In this document: positions 25,668-38,500 of the stretch, one piece after another
Numbering within the stretch: position 1 is the stretch's first letter
How the letters are laid out: each line of letters opens with the position of its first letter
Assembly: GCF_014898815.1 (NCBI RefSeq)
Contig: NW_026515454.1
Coordinates: forward strand, 558,001-622,000
Direction: 5' to 3'
DNA length: 64,000 nucleotides
Source: Panonychus citri
Taxonomy: Eukaryota > Arthropoda > Arachnida > Trombidiformes > Tetranychidae
Notes under the pieces: model-generated
Database searches by the model: none
Told to the model about the DNA's origin: nothing
The model's input: only the letters and a program-made list of their open reading frames with translations
Program-made: the position numbers and the translations under genes

Positions 25668-26680
25668 AAACTTAATTATCGACAATTATTGTCAAATTAA
25701 TTTACAAACAAAAAAACAAGACAATTTAATTTCTCCTATTCTCTTAAATCATCAACAATTGCCAACAAAAATCTTTTTTTTCTCCTACTTTTAATTGCGA
25801 CTCATTTAAAAATCTAAATTTTTATACATTTGTATTTCGACTTAATTGTATAACTTTTATAAACAACCTTTTAATCAAAAAATACAAACAATCAAATGAC
25901 CCACCAGCAAATAATACTAATCACAATTAAACTTTTCACTTTTCCATTGTTGATATTACCAATCTAATCAACTCGATTCGAGTAGAAGATCAACTCTCTG
26001 GTAATTATCAATTCCAATTTCAAATCAAACACATCAATCACATGTAATATTGTTTTCTCTTGAAAAGTTGATTGTTAATTGTTGAGAGAAATTGAATTAA
26101 ACTAAATTCCCCTCCCTAAGTTGTTTCTCCACCGGCGGAGCTGCAACACTTGAACAATATTCTCATTGAGCCCTAGTGGCGTTTGAGAAAATCTGATTTT
26201 CTGTTTTCATTTAAAACCGAAAATCGGATTCCGATTGTTTATTTTTTCTTCTTCACCAACAATTAACTTTTCTCTTATTTTAAATTAATGATTGTTTTGT
26301 TTTTCTTCTTCTTCTTGTTAACAGTTAAAGTGTAGAATCTTAATTTTCTCTTGTTCTTTTCTGTTGGAAACATGTCACCTTGTCAATTTACTCTTGCAAC
26401 TTGAAGTGAATTTGTTTCTTTTTTTTTCTCTCTCTCTCTCTGTTAATGTTCATCAATTAATTTTAATCAACTTATTTAGTTTATTTTGTTTTCTTCTTAT
26501 TCTTCTTCTTCTGTTGTTCATCATCTTCATCATCTTTACTTTATTCTTTATTTTCACTTGTAGTGACTTAGTAAGAAGAGATAAAGAAAAAGAATAAATT
26601 TATTGTTCTATTCTATCTTAAAAATAATCCAACTCATCCCGACGACACCCCAACATCTTAAATATTAATTGAAGGACCAA
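25668..26680. other. Intergenic: atlastin-like 3' flank and Dr1 upstream region
   Basis: T-rich and CT-rich spacer without a credible coding region. It holds a CTCF-like word at 26170-26181 and a CT run near 26430. The Dr1 leader and promoter presumably lie in the last few hundred bases, but no TATA box or clear initiator stands out. Confidence 0.5.
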
Positions 26681-27253
26681 ATGGAGGAGGAAGAATTAAG
26701 TTTACCCAGAGCTGCGATGAATAAACTGATCAAAGAGGTTCTACCTGAGATTAGGGTGGCCAATGATAGTCGTGAAGTGATTCTTAATTTGGGTAAAGAA
26801 TTTATTCGTTTAATTACTAAACAAGCGAATGAAATTTGTGAAGAAAATCAGAAAAGGACTATGAGCGGTGAACATGTTCTCCATGCGTTAAAAAAGATGG
26901 GCCTAAATGATTATATTTGTGAAGGTGAAAGAGTTTTAAATACGTGTAAAGGTAAAAAGAGACGACAATCAACTAAATTGGAACACTTGGGAATACCAGA
27001 GGAAGAGCTATTAAGACAACAACAAGAACTATTTGCTCGTGCTCGAGCTGAACAAGCGATCATGGAACAAGAATTACTACACAATTCACAATTCCAACAG
27101 CAACTGTTGGTGGCACAATCACAATCACAATTTAATCTACAATCAACACAACCACAACCACAACAACAAGATGAACAAATATTCAATCAACCTGATCAAT
27201 CACAACAACAACAACAAGCGCCTTCTTCCATTCCTCCAATTAAAGAATCATGA
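26681..27253 (+). CDS. Dr1: Dr1 / NC2-beta, histone-fold transcription repressor
   Basis: Beta subunit of Negative Cofactor 2, which pairs with DRAP1 (NC2-alpha), binds TBP on promoters and blocks preinitiation-complex assembly in the nucleus. The 190-aa product (human Dr1 is 176 aa) starts with an acidic MEEEEL, then a histone fold at about residues 8-90 with LPRAAMNKLIKEVLPE, ANEICEENQKRTMSGEHVL and ALKKMGLNDYI. A basic KGKKRR segment follows. The C-terminal third is rich in glutamine, as in other animals. No intron interrupts it. The ATG was chosen because upstream in-frame codons have no ATG and the family begins just before the histone fold. Its 3' end converges with SNF8. Confidence 0.95.
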   Translation: MEEEELSLPRAAMNKLIKEVLPEIRVANDSREVILNLGKEFIRLITKQANEICEENQKRTMSGEHVLHALKKMGLNDYICEGERVLNTCKGKKRRQSTKLEHLGIPEEELLRQQQELFARARAEQAIMEQELLHNSQFQQQLLVAQSQSQFNLQSTQPQPQQQDEQIFNQPDQSQQQQQAPSSIPPIKES

Positions 27254-27783
27254 TGATGACAAAAATACTAATCATTTCTTATAATGAAATTAACTTTATA
27301 TATATTTAAATATATCATATAATTTACACATAAAAGTCATTAGAGAATTTCTAATTTCTCAAGATTGATTAAGAGGAAAAATATTTTATTCTTCTGTATT
27401 TAGACAACCACTTTAACAAAGAGCGAAAGAGAAGAGACAAAATCCAATGGAAATCAATTTTCGCAATGGTGACAATCAAGCCTGAAGAAAGGAAATTAAG
27501 AAATGGAAAAATTAAAGACTCATTCAAATGAACTTTTACATGTTCATCATTTGCATATCTGTGAATTATCTCGATAATGTCAACATTTTTTCCACGTGTT
27601 TCAGACGAGTTACAGTTGCAATTTAATATTCGTAGACATGTTGATGATTGAATCGTGTCTTTATTCACTTGGATTAAAATCAATTTCCATTGATTGTAAA
27701 TCCTTGAAATAATTGAAGGGATGATGATTGATTATCCACATTGAGTATTAATTTCTATCTCTTTTTTTTTGTCTCTGATATTT
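27254..27783. other. Convergent spacer between Dr1 and SNF8
   Basis: Two 3' ends face each other across about 530 bp, so this must hold both polyadenylation regions. A 104-codon minus-strand open frame at 27369-27683 has no ATG and no recognised similarity, and I do not call it. Confidence 0.6.
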
Positions 27784-28692
27784 TCATGGGAATGTTGATT
27801 GATTGGATGAACCAAAAAGACCAGGAAACCAATAGCTTGGTGAATTTGTATCTTCTTGATTGTCAATCCAAATTAAACCTTCCATAATCATGTCATAAAT
27901 AACTTTATCAATTCGATTATCTTCCCAGCCAAGTTGAGATCGAATTAAAGTTTTATTAAAAAATCCTGAATTCGACGAAGCCAATCTAAGGGTATCAGTA
28001 TGATCCATACTCAATTCTTTGGGAATTGATTGAATGATGTAACTTTTGTTTGATTTAAGGACAGTTAATCCATTTCCTAGTACATTTAGCTTATTAATTG
28101 ATCGTAAAATATCATCAGCTGTTATATCTTCCTCTTTCTTTCGAGCTGTTGATCGAGATCGTCGAACTCGTCTTAATAGATCTTCAATTGTGATTAATCC
28201 TCCATTCTGATGACTTGTGGCCATACAAACTTCAATCACTTGAACAGCAAGTTCATAATAAAAGTCACCAACACCTTAAGATGATCAAGGAAATCAATTG
28301 AAAATTAATATCAAATGTCAATAATAATGGTCTCAATTTTATTCACCTAATAATTTGGTCCAAAAATTGTTGCTTGATTGTAATGGATCAACACCCACAG
28401 TGGCACACATGACTTGAAATTGTCTACGAAATTCTGGATTCTGGATTGTCATTGATTGAGAAAATTAAAAAAAACGATTAGAAAACAATTTATGATGATC
28501 AACCATTCGGGTTACCTTTTTAATTGCTTTCTTGTGTTTGGTTGCAAATTTTTCCAAATGTGATTTGAAGGCATTCATTTGATCAGTTAATTTGTCAATT
28601 TGCTCTTTTGTAATTGCTTCACTTTTCTCCTTGAATTTGGCCTCAGTATTTTGTTGCTTCTGAATGGCTCCTAATCCATATTTACGCCTCAT
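27784..28692 (-). CDS. SNF8: SNF8 / VPS22, ESCRT-II subunit
   Basis: Subunit of the endosomal ESCRT-II complex (with VPS25 and VPS36), which acts between ESCRT-I and ESCRT-III in sorting ubiquitinated cargo into multivesicular bodies. Three exons in transcript order: 28516-28692, 28347-28440 and 28274-27784, all with GT-AG borders and consistent phases, giving 253 aa (human 258). The N-terminus MRRKYGLGAIQ matches the family. It is followed by a helical region ending EKFATKHKKAIKK, then NPEFRRQFQVMCATVGVDPL, GVGDFYYELAVQVIEVC, and two winged-helix segments with HQNGGLITIEDL, ELSMDHTDTL and the C-terminal EGLIWID...YWFPGLF. It is divergently arranged with NF1 across about 900 bp. Confidence 0.95.
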
Positions 28693-29598
28693 ATTTCTGA
28701 TTAATAGTAAGTCTCACTTGCTAAATCCAATCTGTGAGAGAAAATTAAAAGAATCAAATGAATTAAGGATAATCAATGAAATTTCAAAATTTAGAAAAAA
28801 AAAACAATTGAATCAACAAAGGAAGCAAAACATTTTGACACAATAATCTAACCAAGTTATAGTTGAGAATAGAAAACAAAACTCAGGCCTAACTTTGAAC
28901 CAGCCTAATTAAGGATTAATATGAGTCCTCAATAGCATAATAGTTGATTAGATTAAATCACCAACATCAATTAAAATACAATAACAATTGACTACAAGAA
29001 AAAGACAAAAACAAAAACATAAGCACAAAGCCAAAGATGAAAACAGAAAAAAACTGAGAAGCAAAAAAATTACTTACAATTGAATTTTCAGCAAAATTGT
29101 GATCAACAATTAGCACCAATAGATGGAGAACAAGTTAATTGACTAGAAAAGACAAAAAAGTGACAAAAAAGCGATTAAAATCAAACGAAATTAAGGCAAA
29201 CAATCAAGAGGAATGAAAAACAAAACGATTTAACAAATTGAAAGAAAAAACGAATATCCCTTTTTAAAAGTCGCGCTTTTCTCTCCCTGAGATGAGCGAA
29301 TTTTCTTCCAACAGAGGGAGTTGACTTACCACTTTTCTTCTTCTCATGAATACAAACAAATGAATGTTGATTTATTTTTCTTTAATTATTATTAGTTTTT
29401 TTCTCTTAATTAAATTGTTAAGATAATCCATTTTCTATCTTTTAAAATAATAGTTTTCTCTTCTTAATCTGTTCCCTGTTCCTCTTTAAAAGTTTATTAA
29501 AGTGGAAAACATTACCATTCTCACCATTGGTCATCATTTGGTCAATTCATTGTTTGATATTTTCGCCCTAACTGGGCTCATATATCAGACTCTCAACT
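28693..29598. promoter_or_regulatory. Shared divergent upstream region of SNF8 and NF1
   Basis: Both flanking genes are transcribed outward from this ~0.9 kb stretch, so it should hold both promoters. A small GC-bearing patch near 29270-29330 stands out from the AT-rich background. No TATA box or known element can be assigned with confidence. Confidence 0.45.
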
Positions 29599-32500
29599 AT
29601 GGCTATTTCTAAGCCAACTGAATGGGTTACCCAGCTTCTTAAAAGATTTGAAGATCAGGTAATTACTAAATCATTTCTTGAGCAGATAATTTAATTACCT
29701 CTTTGTCTCCCTATTCTTTCATCTTTATCGTCATAATTATCTTTTTCCCTTCAATTCGTTTGTTTTTCGTTTCTATCGAACGTTTTTTTTCTCTCTCTCA
29801 ATTTCTCAATTCGATTCAATTTGATGTCCATTCTTCATCAACTATATTTCTCTCTGTTTTCTCTATCTCTATCTCTCTTCATTTATCTATTTTCTCTTCT
29901 TCTCTCTATCATTCTATAAATTTCGTTACTTCACTTATCTTTTTTTTTATTCTTCGCCAATTGACATCTTTCATCAATCTGTTTCATCAATTCTATTTTC
30001 TGTTATCATGAACACCATTTTCTTATTCTTTCTCTATATCAACTGTCATTTGTTTTTCTCTTTCCTTTTACTTTCTCTCTTTTCTCTCTATTACTGACCA
30101 TTATTCTTTTTATTCGAATATATTTACAATTTTCTCTATTCTCATTGACACATATGCTATTCTTTGTTTTAATTGACTTACCATTTTAATTTTCTTATTT
30201 ATGAATTTTCATATCTTCCTACTTCACACCTCTTCCTTTTTCTATCACATCTTAATATAAAATCTTTCTTTCTCTCTCTCTCTCTCTCTCTCCATGATCA
30301 GTTGCTTTGCCGAACTGGATCTCAAACTAGCCATTCACGGATAAATATCGAACAGAACAAGGAGTCATTAATCCATATAAGTAGAACCAAATTTTCACTT
30401 GTTATCTCTGGTTTAACTCAAATTCTTCATAATATAAATGATATTGTAAGTTGTCAAAATTTGACATTCGTTGAATCATAAGATTTCTCTCTCTCTCTCT
30501 CCTTTTTTTTTTGCTACAAATTCTAAATCTCATTTTTTTCTCTTCTTCAATTATTAGCGGGCTCAATCTCATGGTACTCTTCAGCCGGAGTTTGAAAGAA
30601 ACTTTTATGAATCCCAGTTAATTGTATTATACACGCTTGAAAAATGTCTGAGTTGCCAACCCAAGGAGATGACAACTCGCTACGAAGAAGCTACCAATGT
30701 AAAAACGCTTCTCCGGGAGCTCTGCCAGGTAAACAGAATTCACCTAAAAATTATTCAATTCTCAACATATTAAATCTTTTAATTTTCTCCTTGTCATATT
30801 TGATGTTTAATATATTCTAATAATTTCTTTTTGTTTCCCCTTCATTAACAGTTCCTGGATATGCCAAACGACAATCCCATGGCCTCTCAACTCAAACTAT
30901 TGGCATCTCGAGTGCTTTTTGCCCTTAGCTTGAATAATTTTAATGCTATGTTTAATCGTATATCAACAAGGTAATTTTTTTATCTTATCTATTAATCTGT
31001 TTCCTCTCCTTAATGAATTTCTCTTTTTTCCTTCATTTTTTTTTTACTAATTATCTTTCTCTCTCTCTCTCTCTCTCTCTCGTTTTCATCTTTCTATTTT
31101 CTCTATTGTTTAGACTGCAAGAACTGGCCAACAGTAATGAAGAGAATCCAGACTGTATCGATATTGAGCTTATTCAACATATAAACGTAGATGTTCAAAG
31201 ATTAATTCGACTTTTCAGTGATGTTAATCTTAAATTGAAAAGTTTAAAGAAAAATGTTCATATTGTCCTTCTAAATAGTTTAGAAAAAGCTATTTGGAAT
31301 TGGATGGACACTTATTCCCATGAATTTATGGAATTGCAAAATAAACCCAATGAAGAGTTAGCTGAATGTTGTGATAAATTGTTTGACCTGATTGACAATT
31401 TCGCTGAAACCAATAATAAACGACGAGCTGCTGTTTGGCCTCTTCAAATGTTATTACTTGTTTTATGTCCAAAAATTTTGGAGGAAATTGTTAACGCTGA
31501 CAGTGGAGCCCCTTGTTCACCCAAATATTACCGGAAGAGACAATTTATTGAGAATGTTAAAAAAGCTCTGGTTCCCCATAATGCCAGTAAACAAATGACC
31601 GAAACTGCTGCAGTTACTTGTGTTAAATTGTTTAAAACATCAACTTACATCAGTATCTTTGATTCAAATAATGTTGTCTTTACACTGGTTCATTCAGTCA
31701 TCAATGATTTGAAAATTTTACTCTTCAATCCAACGAAACCATTTAATCGAACCCAAGCAACAGTTAGTCAAGACGTTGAACTTATGATTGAATGTTTCGT
31801 TTCCATCTTTCGTATCACACCACATAACAATGAAGTTCTTAAGGTAAGTTAATTGTTATTCACTTTTAACGCGCGTAAATGGTGATAGAATTTTGATTTT
31901 TTTCTTCTTTGACACTTTGACATTACTTGGAACATTTTTTATTCTTTATTCTTATTCAATAGGTTTGCCTGAATCCACTCTCACCATTGATTTATCATTT
32001 TGTCCTCGTTTGTTCACTTTATCGAATCGTCTCTCAAACTCGGCTACCTTGGTGGCCTAAAATCGACATTGTTTACAATCGAGCTCACGAATTACGTGCC
32101 ATGTTTACTGATACTCTCAACAAAGTTACACAAATTACCCACCAATCTAAAGGAAATCAGGTAAATCTCGAAATTCTATAATATGTATACCAAGTTTAAT
32201 TACAGACTCTTCCAAACAATTAACCTTTTTTTTCTAATATGATGTGATAATATTAATGTTTATTAATTCTCTTAATGCTTTCCATTAACTAAATGAAGTT
32301 GTCATTCTACGTTCAGGTAAAACGCGGGTTTTTGTTTCTTTTTCTCAATCCTGTCGTTTTATTTTTTTTTTGCTCTTTTTTTACTTTATGTTTATTTGTT
32401 TGTTTCTTTTTTCTTTCTTCATCTTTTAAATGTTTCTTTCAATTTGATTTTGTTTTTTTTCTTTCTTCATCTTTTAAATGTTTCTTTCAATTTGATTTTG

Positions 32501-35500
32501 TTTTTTTTCTTTCTTCATCTTTTAAATGTTTCTTTCAATTTGATTTTGTTTTTTTTTCTTTCTCTTTCCAGAGTTTATCTCTAAAAGACAAGATGATTAA
32601 TCTTAAATTTAAAGATAAATCATCTACTGAGGAAGGATTAACTCACAAAAATCTTCTTCTAATGTTGGTTCGTCTGATTCATGCCAGCCCACTACTTATG
32701 CTTCACAATCCCGGTAAAGTTGGACTTGAAGTTCAATCCAGTTCACTGGAATTGATCAATGGTCTGGTATCACTAGTCCATCAACCCTTATTACAAGATC
32801 TTGCACCAGAAGCAATGGAAGCTCTTCTTGTCCTCCATGAACCTCAAAATATTATTAAATGGAATCCAGAAGCACCAATAAACACTTTCTGGGATATTTC
32901 ATCTCAAGTGTTATTTTCAATCTCACAGAAACTCATTCAACATCAGATAATCAATTATACGGATATACTTAAATGGGTTAGAGATATATTAAGATGTCGT
33001 AACAATTTTCTAACCAAACACAAGGAATATGCTAACTTGGGTAGTCACATTGCGATCTGTAAACAAGCACATATCAAATTGGAGGTTGTTTTCTTCATTT
33101 ATCTCTGGTCAATCGATATTGAAGCTGTTCTTACCGCCATGTCAAGTTTTGCTCTTCTCTGTGAAGAAGCTGAAATACGATGTGGTCAAGATGATCTCAC
33201 AATGATCTATTTAACACCAAACTATAATATTTATCGAGAAATCACCGAATCAAGTCAAATTTTAACCACCGGAAGAGCCGCTCTTCAAAAACGTATCATG
33301 TCCCTTTTAAGGCGTATTGACCACTGTACCCTTGGGTGTTCCCAGGCTTGGGAAGATACTTTCCTGAGTTGGGAAAGTGCAACCAAAGCCCTTGTCTCTT
33401 ACCCTAAAGCCAAAATGGACGTTGAAGGTCAAATTGAAATTACCCACAGAAATGTCTCTAAACGTCGTACCTCACAGCACAGCACTGAACACGAACTTGA
33501 AGATCAAATCAACGAATGGGCCAATATGACCGGTTTCCTTTGTGCTTTGGGTGGTGTTTGTTTACAAAACAGGTCACCCGTTTCCCAAGCCAATTCGGTT
33601 GGATTTTTTGTTGACCCTCGACGAGTTCCATTACTACAATCTGGTCAAGATCCTTTACAATATTGTCCGGTTACTCAATTTGTTGGTGATGTTTTAAAGC
33701 TTCTTGTTTGTAACAATGAAAAATTTGGAACTCAAATACAAAAGCATGTGAAAGAACTGGTTGCCCATGAAATGTCTCCAGCACTTTATCCAATTCTTTT
33801 TGATCAAATTAAGATAATTGTTGAGAAATTTTTTGACCCCCAGTATCAAGTTACCGTTAACGAAACCAGTACTCAATTTATTGTTCACATCATTTTCATC
33901 ATGAAATCAGTTCTTGAGAATAAGGTTGAACATACCACCGAGAATCTTGGAGTGACCAGTATAGAGCAAATTATGCTTGCAATTGTCCGTTACATTCGTC
34001 ACCTTGACACCAATACAGGTCAACATATTCAGATAAAGGTCAAATTTTGTAATCTCATTGAAACAATGATGTCACGTCGAGATGATCTTGCTTTCCGTCA
34101 AGAAATGAAATTTCGTAATAAAATGGTTGAATATTTAACTGATTGGGTAATGGGAAACAGTCACCAAATGCAGCCAACCGGAATTAACGATTGGACTCCT
34201 GTCCAGCGAGAATTAGATATGGCCTCAATGCAAGCAGTTGCCGCTCTATTGAGAGGATTACCTTTACAACCGGAGGAAAGTGATCGTGGTGACCTAATGG
34301 AAGCTAAATCTCAACTTTTCCTCAAATATTTTTCCCTTTTCATGAATCTACTAAACGAGTGTAGTGACATAGTTTCCGACGAGGACACAGTGGGTACCGG
34401 AAGTATAGTCCCTGGAAGCTTAGTTAGCATTGACGGTCCTCCCCGTTACAATAAATACAATTATAAACTCAGTGAATTGCCAACATATACCATTCAGGCC
34501 ATGTCAAACTTGTTAAGTGCTAACATTGACTCTGGTCTAATGCACTCAATCAGTTTGGGTTATCATAAAGATTTACAAACTCGAGCAGCATTTATGGAAG
34601 TGTTGACCAAAATTTTACAACAAGGAACTGAGTTTGACATGTTAGCGGAAACAGTTCTCGCTGATCGATATGAACAACTTGTTCAACTTGTCACCATGAT
34701 TGGTGATAAAGGTGAATTGCCCATAGCGATGGCATTGGCCAGTGTCGTTTCCACCCCACAAATGGACGAGTTGGCAAGAGTATTTGTAACCCTATTTGAT
34801 GCGAAACATTTACTCTCTCCGTTACTTTGGAATATGTTTTACAAAGAGGTTGAAGTCTCTGATTGCATGCAAACTCTATTCCGTGGTAACAGTTTAGGTA
34901 GTAAAATAATGGCATTTTGTTTCAAAATCTATGGAACATCATACCTTAAAGCACTTCTTGAACCTTTAATTAAACCACTCGCTGAAACACCAAATGATAT
35001 AAGTTACGAAATTGATGCAGCACGAATGGATTCCGGTGAAACTGTTGAGTCAAATCATCAAAATCTTTTGAATCTCACACAAACAGTATTCAATGCGATC
35101 ATCTCATCAGCAGAAAGGTAAAATCTCATTCAACACACAAACTGTCAATTTAATTGTCATAATATAAAATTAATTTTCTTTTTCTCTATTGAACAGTTTC
35201 CCGCCTCAACTACGATCCATGTGTCACTGTTTGTACCAAGTATTAAACAAAAGGTTTCCCAATTTTCCTCACAATATAAGTGCAGTTGGAACTGTCATTT
35301 TCTTACGTTTCATCAATCCAGCTATTGGTTAGTATTTAAATTACAAGTTTTTCTTTAAAAAAAGATTAACAATTGACTAATTATCTTTTCTTTTCTCATT
35401 TACAGTATCTCCTTTTGAGATGGGAATAGTTGACCTACAACCTAATAACAAAGTGAAACGAGGTTTGATGTTAATGTCCAAAATTTTACAAAACATTGCA

Positions 35501-38500
35501 AATAATGTTGAATTTAGTAAAGAGCAGCACATGTTATCTTTCAATGACTTTTTACGTGCCAATTTTGACAATGGACGTAGATGGGTTATGCAAATTACTT
35601 CAGACTGTGAAACTATGGACCATCAAACAAGTCACAATTTATCGTTCATCAGCGATGCCAATGTTCATGCTCTTCATCGACTTTTGTGGAATCATCAAGA
35701 AAAAATTGGTGATTATTTATCATCTTCTCGGGATCATAAAGCTCTTGGTCGAAGGCCTTTTGATAAAATGGCCACTCTACTTGCTTACCTTGGTCCACCT
35801 GAGCATAAACAGATGACCGATTCCGAATGGAATTCAATTGACATGACCAGTAATCGATTTGAAGAGTGTATGGCAAAAGCTCATGATGATGATAAATTTA
35901 AATCTTTAAAATCATTGAATATCTTTTACCAAGCGGGTACTTCCAAAGCTGGTAATCCAGTATTTTATTTCATCTTCCGACGATACAAGATCAATGAGAT
36001 TAACGCTGATTTCCTCCTTTATCATGTTATCCTAACCCTGAGACCTTATTGTCATAAACCTTTTGAACTTGTCGTCGATTTCACTCACACTTGCACCGAG
36101 AATCGATTTAAGGTAAGTGTAATAGTTTTTGTTTCTTCTAATAATTGAAGAAAAAGAAATCATTGATCAACTATTTCTTTTCTATCATTTCTTTAGACTG
36201 ATTTTCTGCAAAAATGGTTTGCCGTTCTACCCGAAATGGCCTATGAGAAGATTCATTCAGCTTATATTTACAACTGTAACTCGTGGGTTCGTGAATACAC
36301 CAAATTAAATGATCGAGTTCTCGCTCCTCTCAAAGGAAATCGTAAATTAATTTTCCTCGATTATCCTCAAAGGTTAAGTGATTTTATTGATCCTGATCAG
36401 CAAAAATTACCCGGTGCTACTTTATCACTTGATGAAGATCTCAAAGTTTTCAATGGTGCTCTAAAATTATCGCATCGAGATACCAAAGTAACAATTAAAG
36501 TTGGCCCAACAGCGATTCAAGTTACCTCAGCGGAAAAGTGTAAAGTGTTAAGTTTTTCAGTGTTACTTAATGATGTTTATTATGCTTCCGAGATTGAAGA
36601 GGTTTGTCTCGTTGATGATAATCAATTTACTTTAACCATTGCCAATGAAAGTGGGCCACTTTCCTTTATCCATAATGATTGTGATACAATTGTCCAAGCG
36701 ATAATACATATTCGTACTCGTTGGGAACTCTCACAACCCGATTCGGTTACCGTTCATACCAAAATCCGACCAAAAGATGTACCCGGTACCCTTTTAAATA
36801 TGGCTCTTCTAAATCTTGGTAGTTCTGATCCAAACCTACGAACTGCAGCTTATAACCTTCTCTGTGCATTAACGCAAACCTTTGACCTTAAAATTGACGG
36901 ACAATTATTGGAAACATCGGGTCTCTGTATTCCATCCAACAATACGATATTCATCAAACAGATAAGTGAAAAATTGGCAACCAATGCTTCACATTTAACA
37001 TTAGAATTTCTTGAAGAGTGTATTCAAGGTTTTCGAGCATCAAATATTGAATTGAAACATTTATGCCTTGAATATATGACTCCCTGGTTACCCAATTTAA
37101 CCCGATTCTGTAAACACTCCGATGACAGTAAACGACAAAGAGTTGCAACCATTTTGGATAAATTGATAACTTTAACCATTGAAGAGGTTGAAATGTATCC
37201 ATCAATCCAGGCCAAAATTTGGGGTAATATTGGCCGTGTCTCTGATCTGCTTGACATGATACTTGACAGTTTTATCAAAAGATCGGTAACCGGTGGCCTT
37301 GGTTCCGATCAGGCTGAAATTATGGCGGACACAGCAGTTGCCTTAGCTTCTTATAATGTTAAACTTGTTGCATCTAAAGTGATTAGTCGGGTGTGTCTTG
37401 TGATTGAGAAAACCGCTGCTTCACCCACACCCACCCTTGAGCAACATCTCATGTGGGATGATATTGCAATCCTTGCCCGTTACCTGCTTATGTTATCATT
37501 TAACAATTGCCTTGATGTTTATAGTCACCTTCCATATTTATTTCACATTGTTACCTTTTTGGTTCACACTGGACCCATGTCGTTTCGTGCATCCATCCAC
37601 GGCCTGGTTATCAATATTATCCACTCCTTGTGTACCTGTACCAATCCCTCCTTCAGTCATGAAGCTCAACGAATACTTCGTCTAAGTTTGGATGAATTTT
37701 CTCTGCCCAAATTTTACCTTCTCTTTGGTATTAGTAAAGTTAAATCTCCAGCGGTCACAGCATTTCGAACTCCAACCTCACTGAAACGTCACATGATCAA
37801 CATGGAACGAACTCAACAACTTTCCAATGATCGAGCATTTTCATCTCACATTTCAATTGACGGCGATAAAATGCCGTTAAGTTCATTGGAAATAATTACC
37901 GATGCACTTCTTGAAATTGTTGAGGGTTGCATGAAAAGCATTGAAACCTGTGATTGGCTTCAAAAGTGGACTCAACTTGCGACCAGTTTTGCATTTAGGT
38001 TTAACCCAGCGCTTCAACCTCGTGCCATCATTGTCTTTGGATGTTTATCAAAATCAGTTAAAGATTCTGAGGTTAAACAATTATTACGAATCCTCCATCG
38101 AGCTCTTGAATCATTTAGAGATCTTCAACTTATCGAAGCAATTATCATGGGGCTAACTCGACTTCAACCTTTACTCAATCCCGAATCACCTATTCACCGG
38201 TCACTCTTTTGGGTCGCTATATCAGTCTTACAATTGGATGAGGTTAATTTATATGCTTCCGGTTTAGCTCTTCTTGAGCAAAACCTTCACACTCTTGATT
38301 CTCAAGGTTTATTTGAAAATAAGCGACTTGATCAAATCATGATGGCCACTCGTGAACCTTTAGAATGGCATTTTAAACCTCTCGATCAATCAGTTGGATT
38401 AAGTTTCAAATCAAATTTCCACTTTGCAATGGTTGGCCATTTGATCAAAGGTTTCCGTCATCCCGCACAAACAACCGTTTCCCGAACGGTCAGAATTTTG

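Noticed and set aside
27369..27683. 104-codon minus-strand ORF between Dr1 and SNF8
   Set aside because: No ATG, no similarity, and it lies where both genes need their 3' UTRs.
32293..32571. Extension of the large NF1 exon upstream as continuous coding sequence
   Set aside because: The open frame here only encodes Phe/Ser-rich repeats of the 48-bp minisatellite; a clear acceptor at 32570-32571 starts the conserved NF1 sequence in phase.
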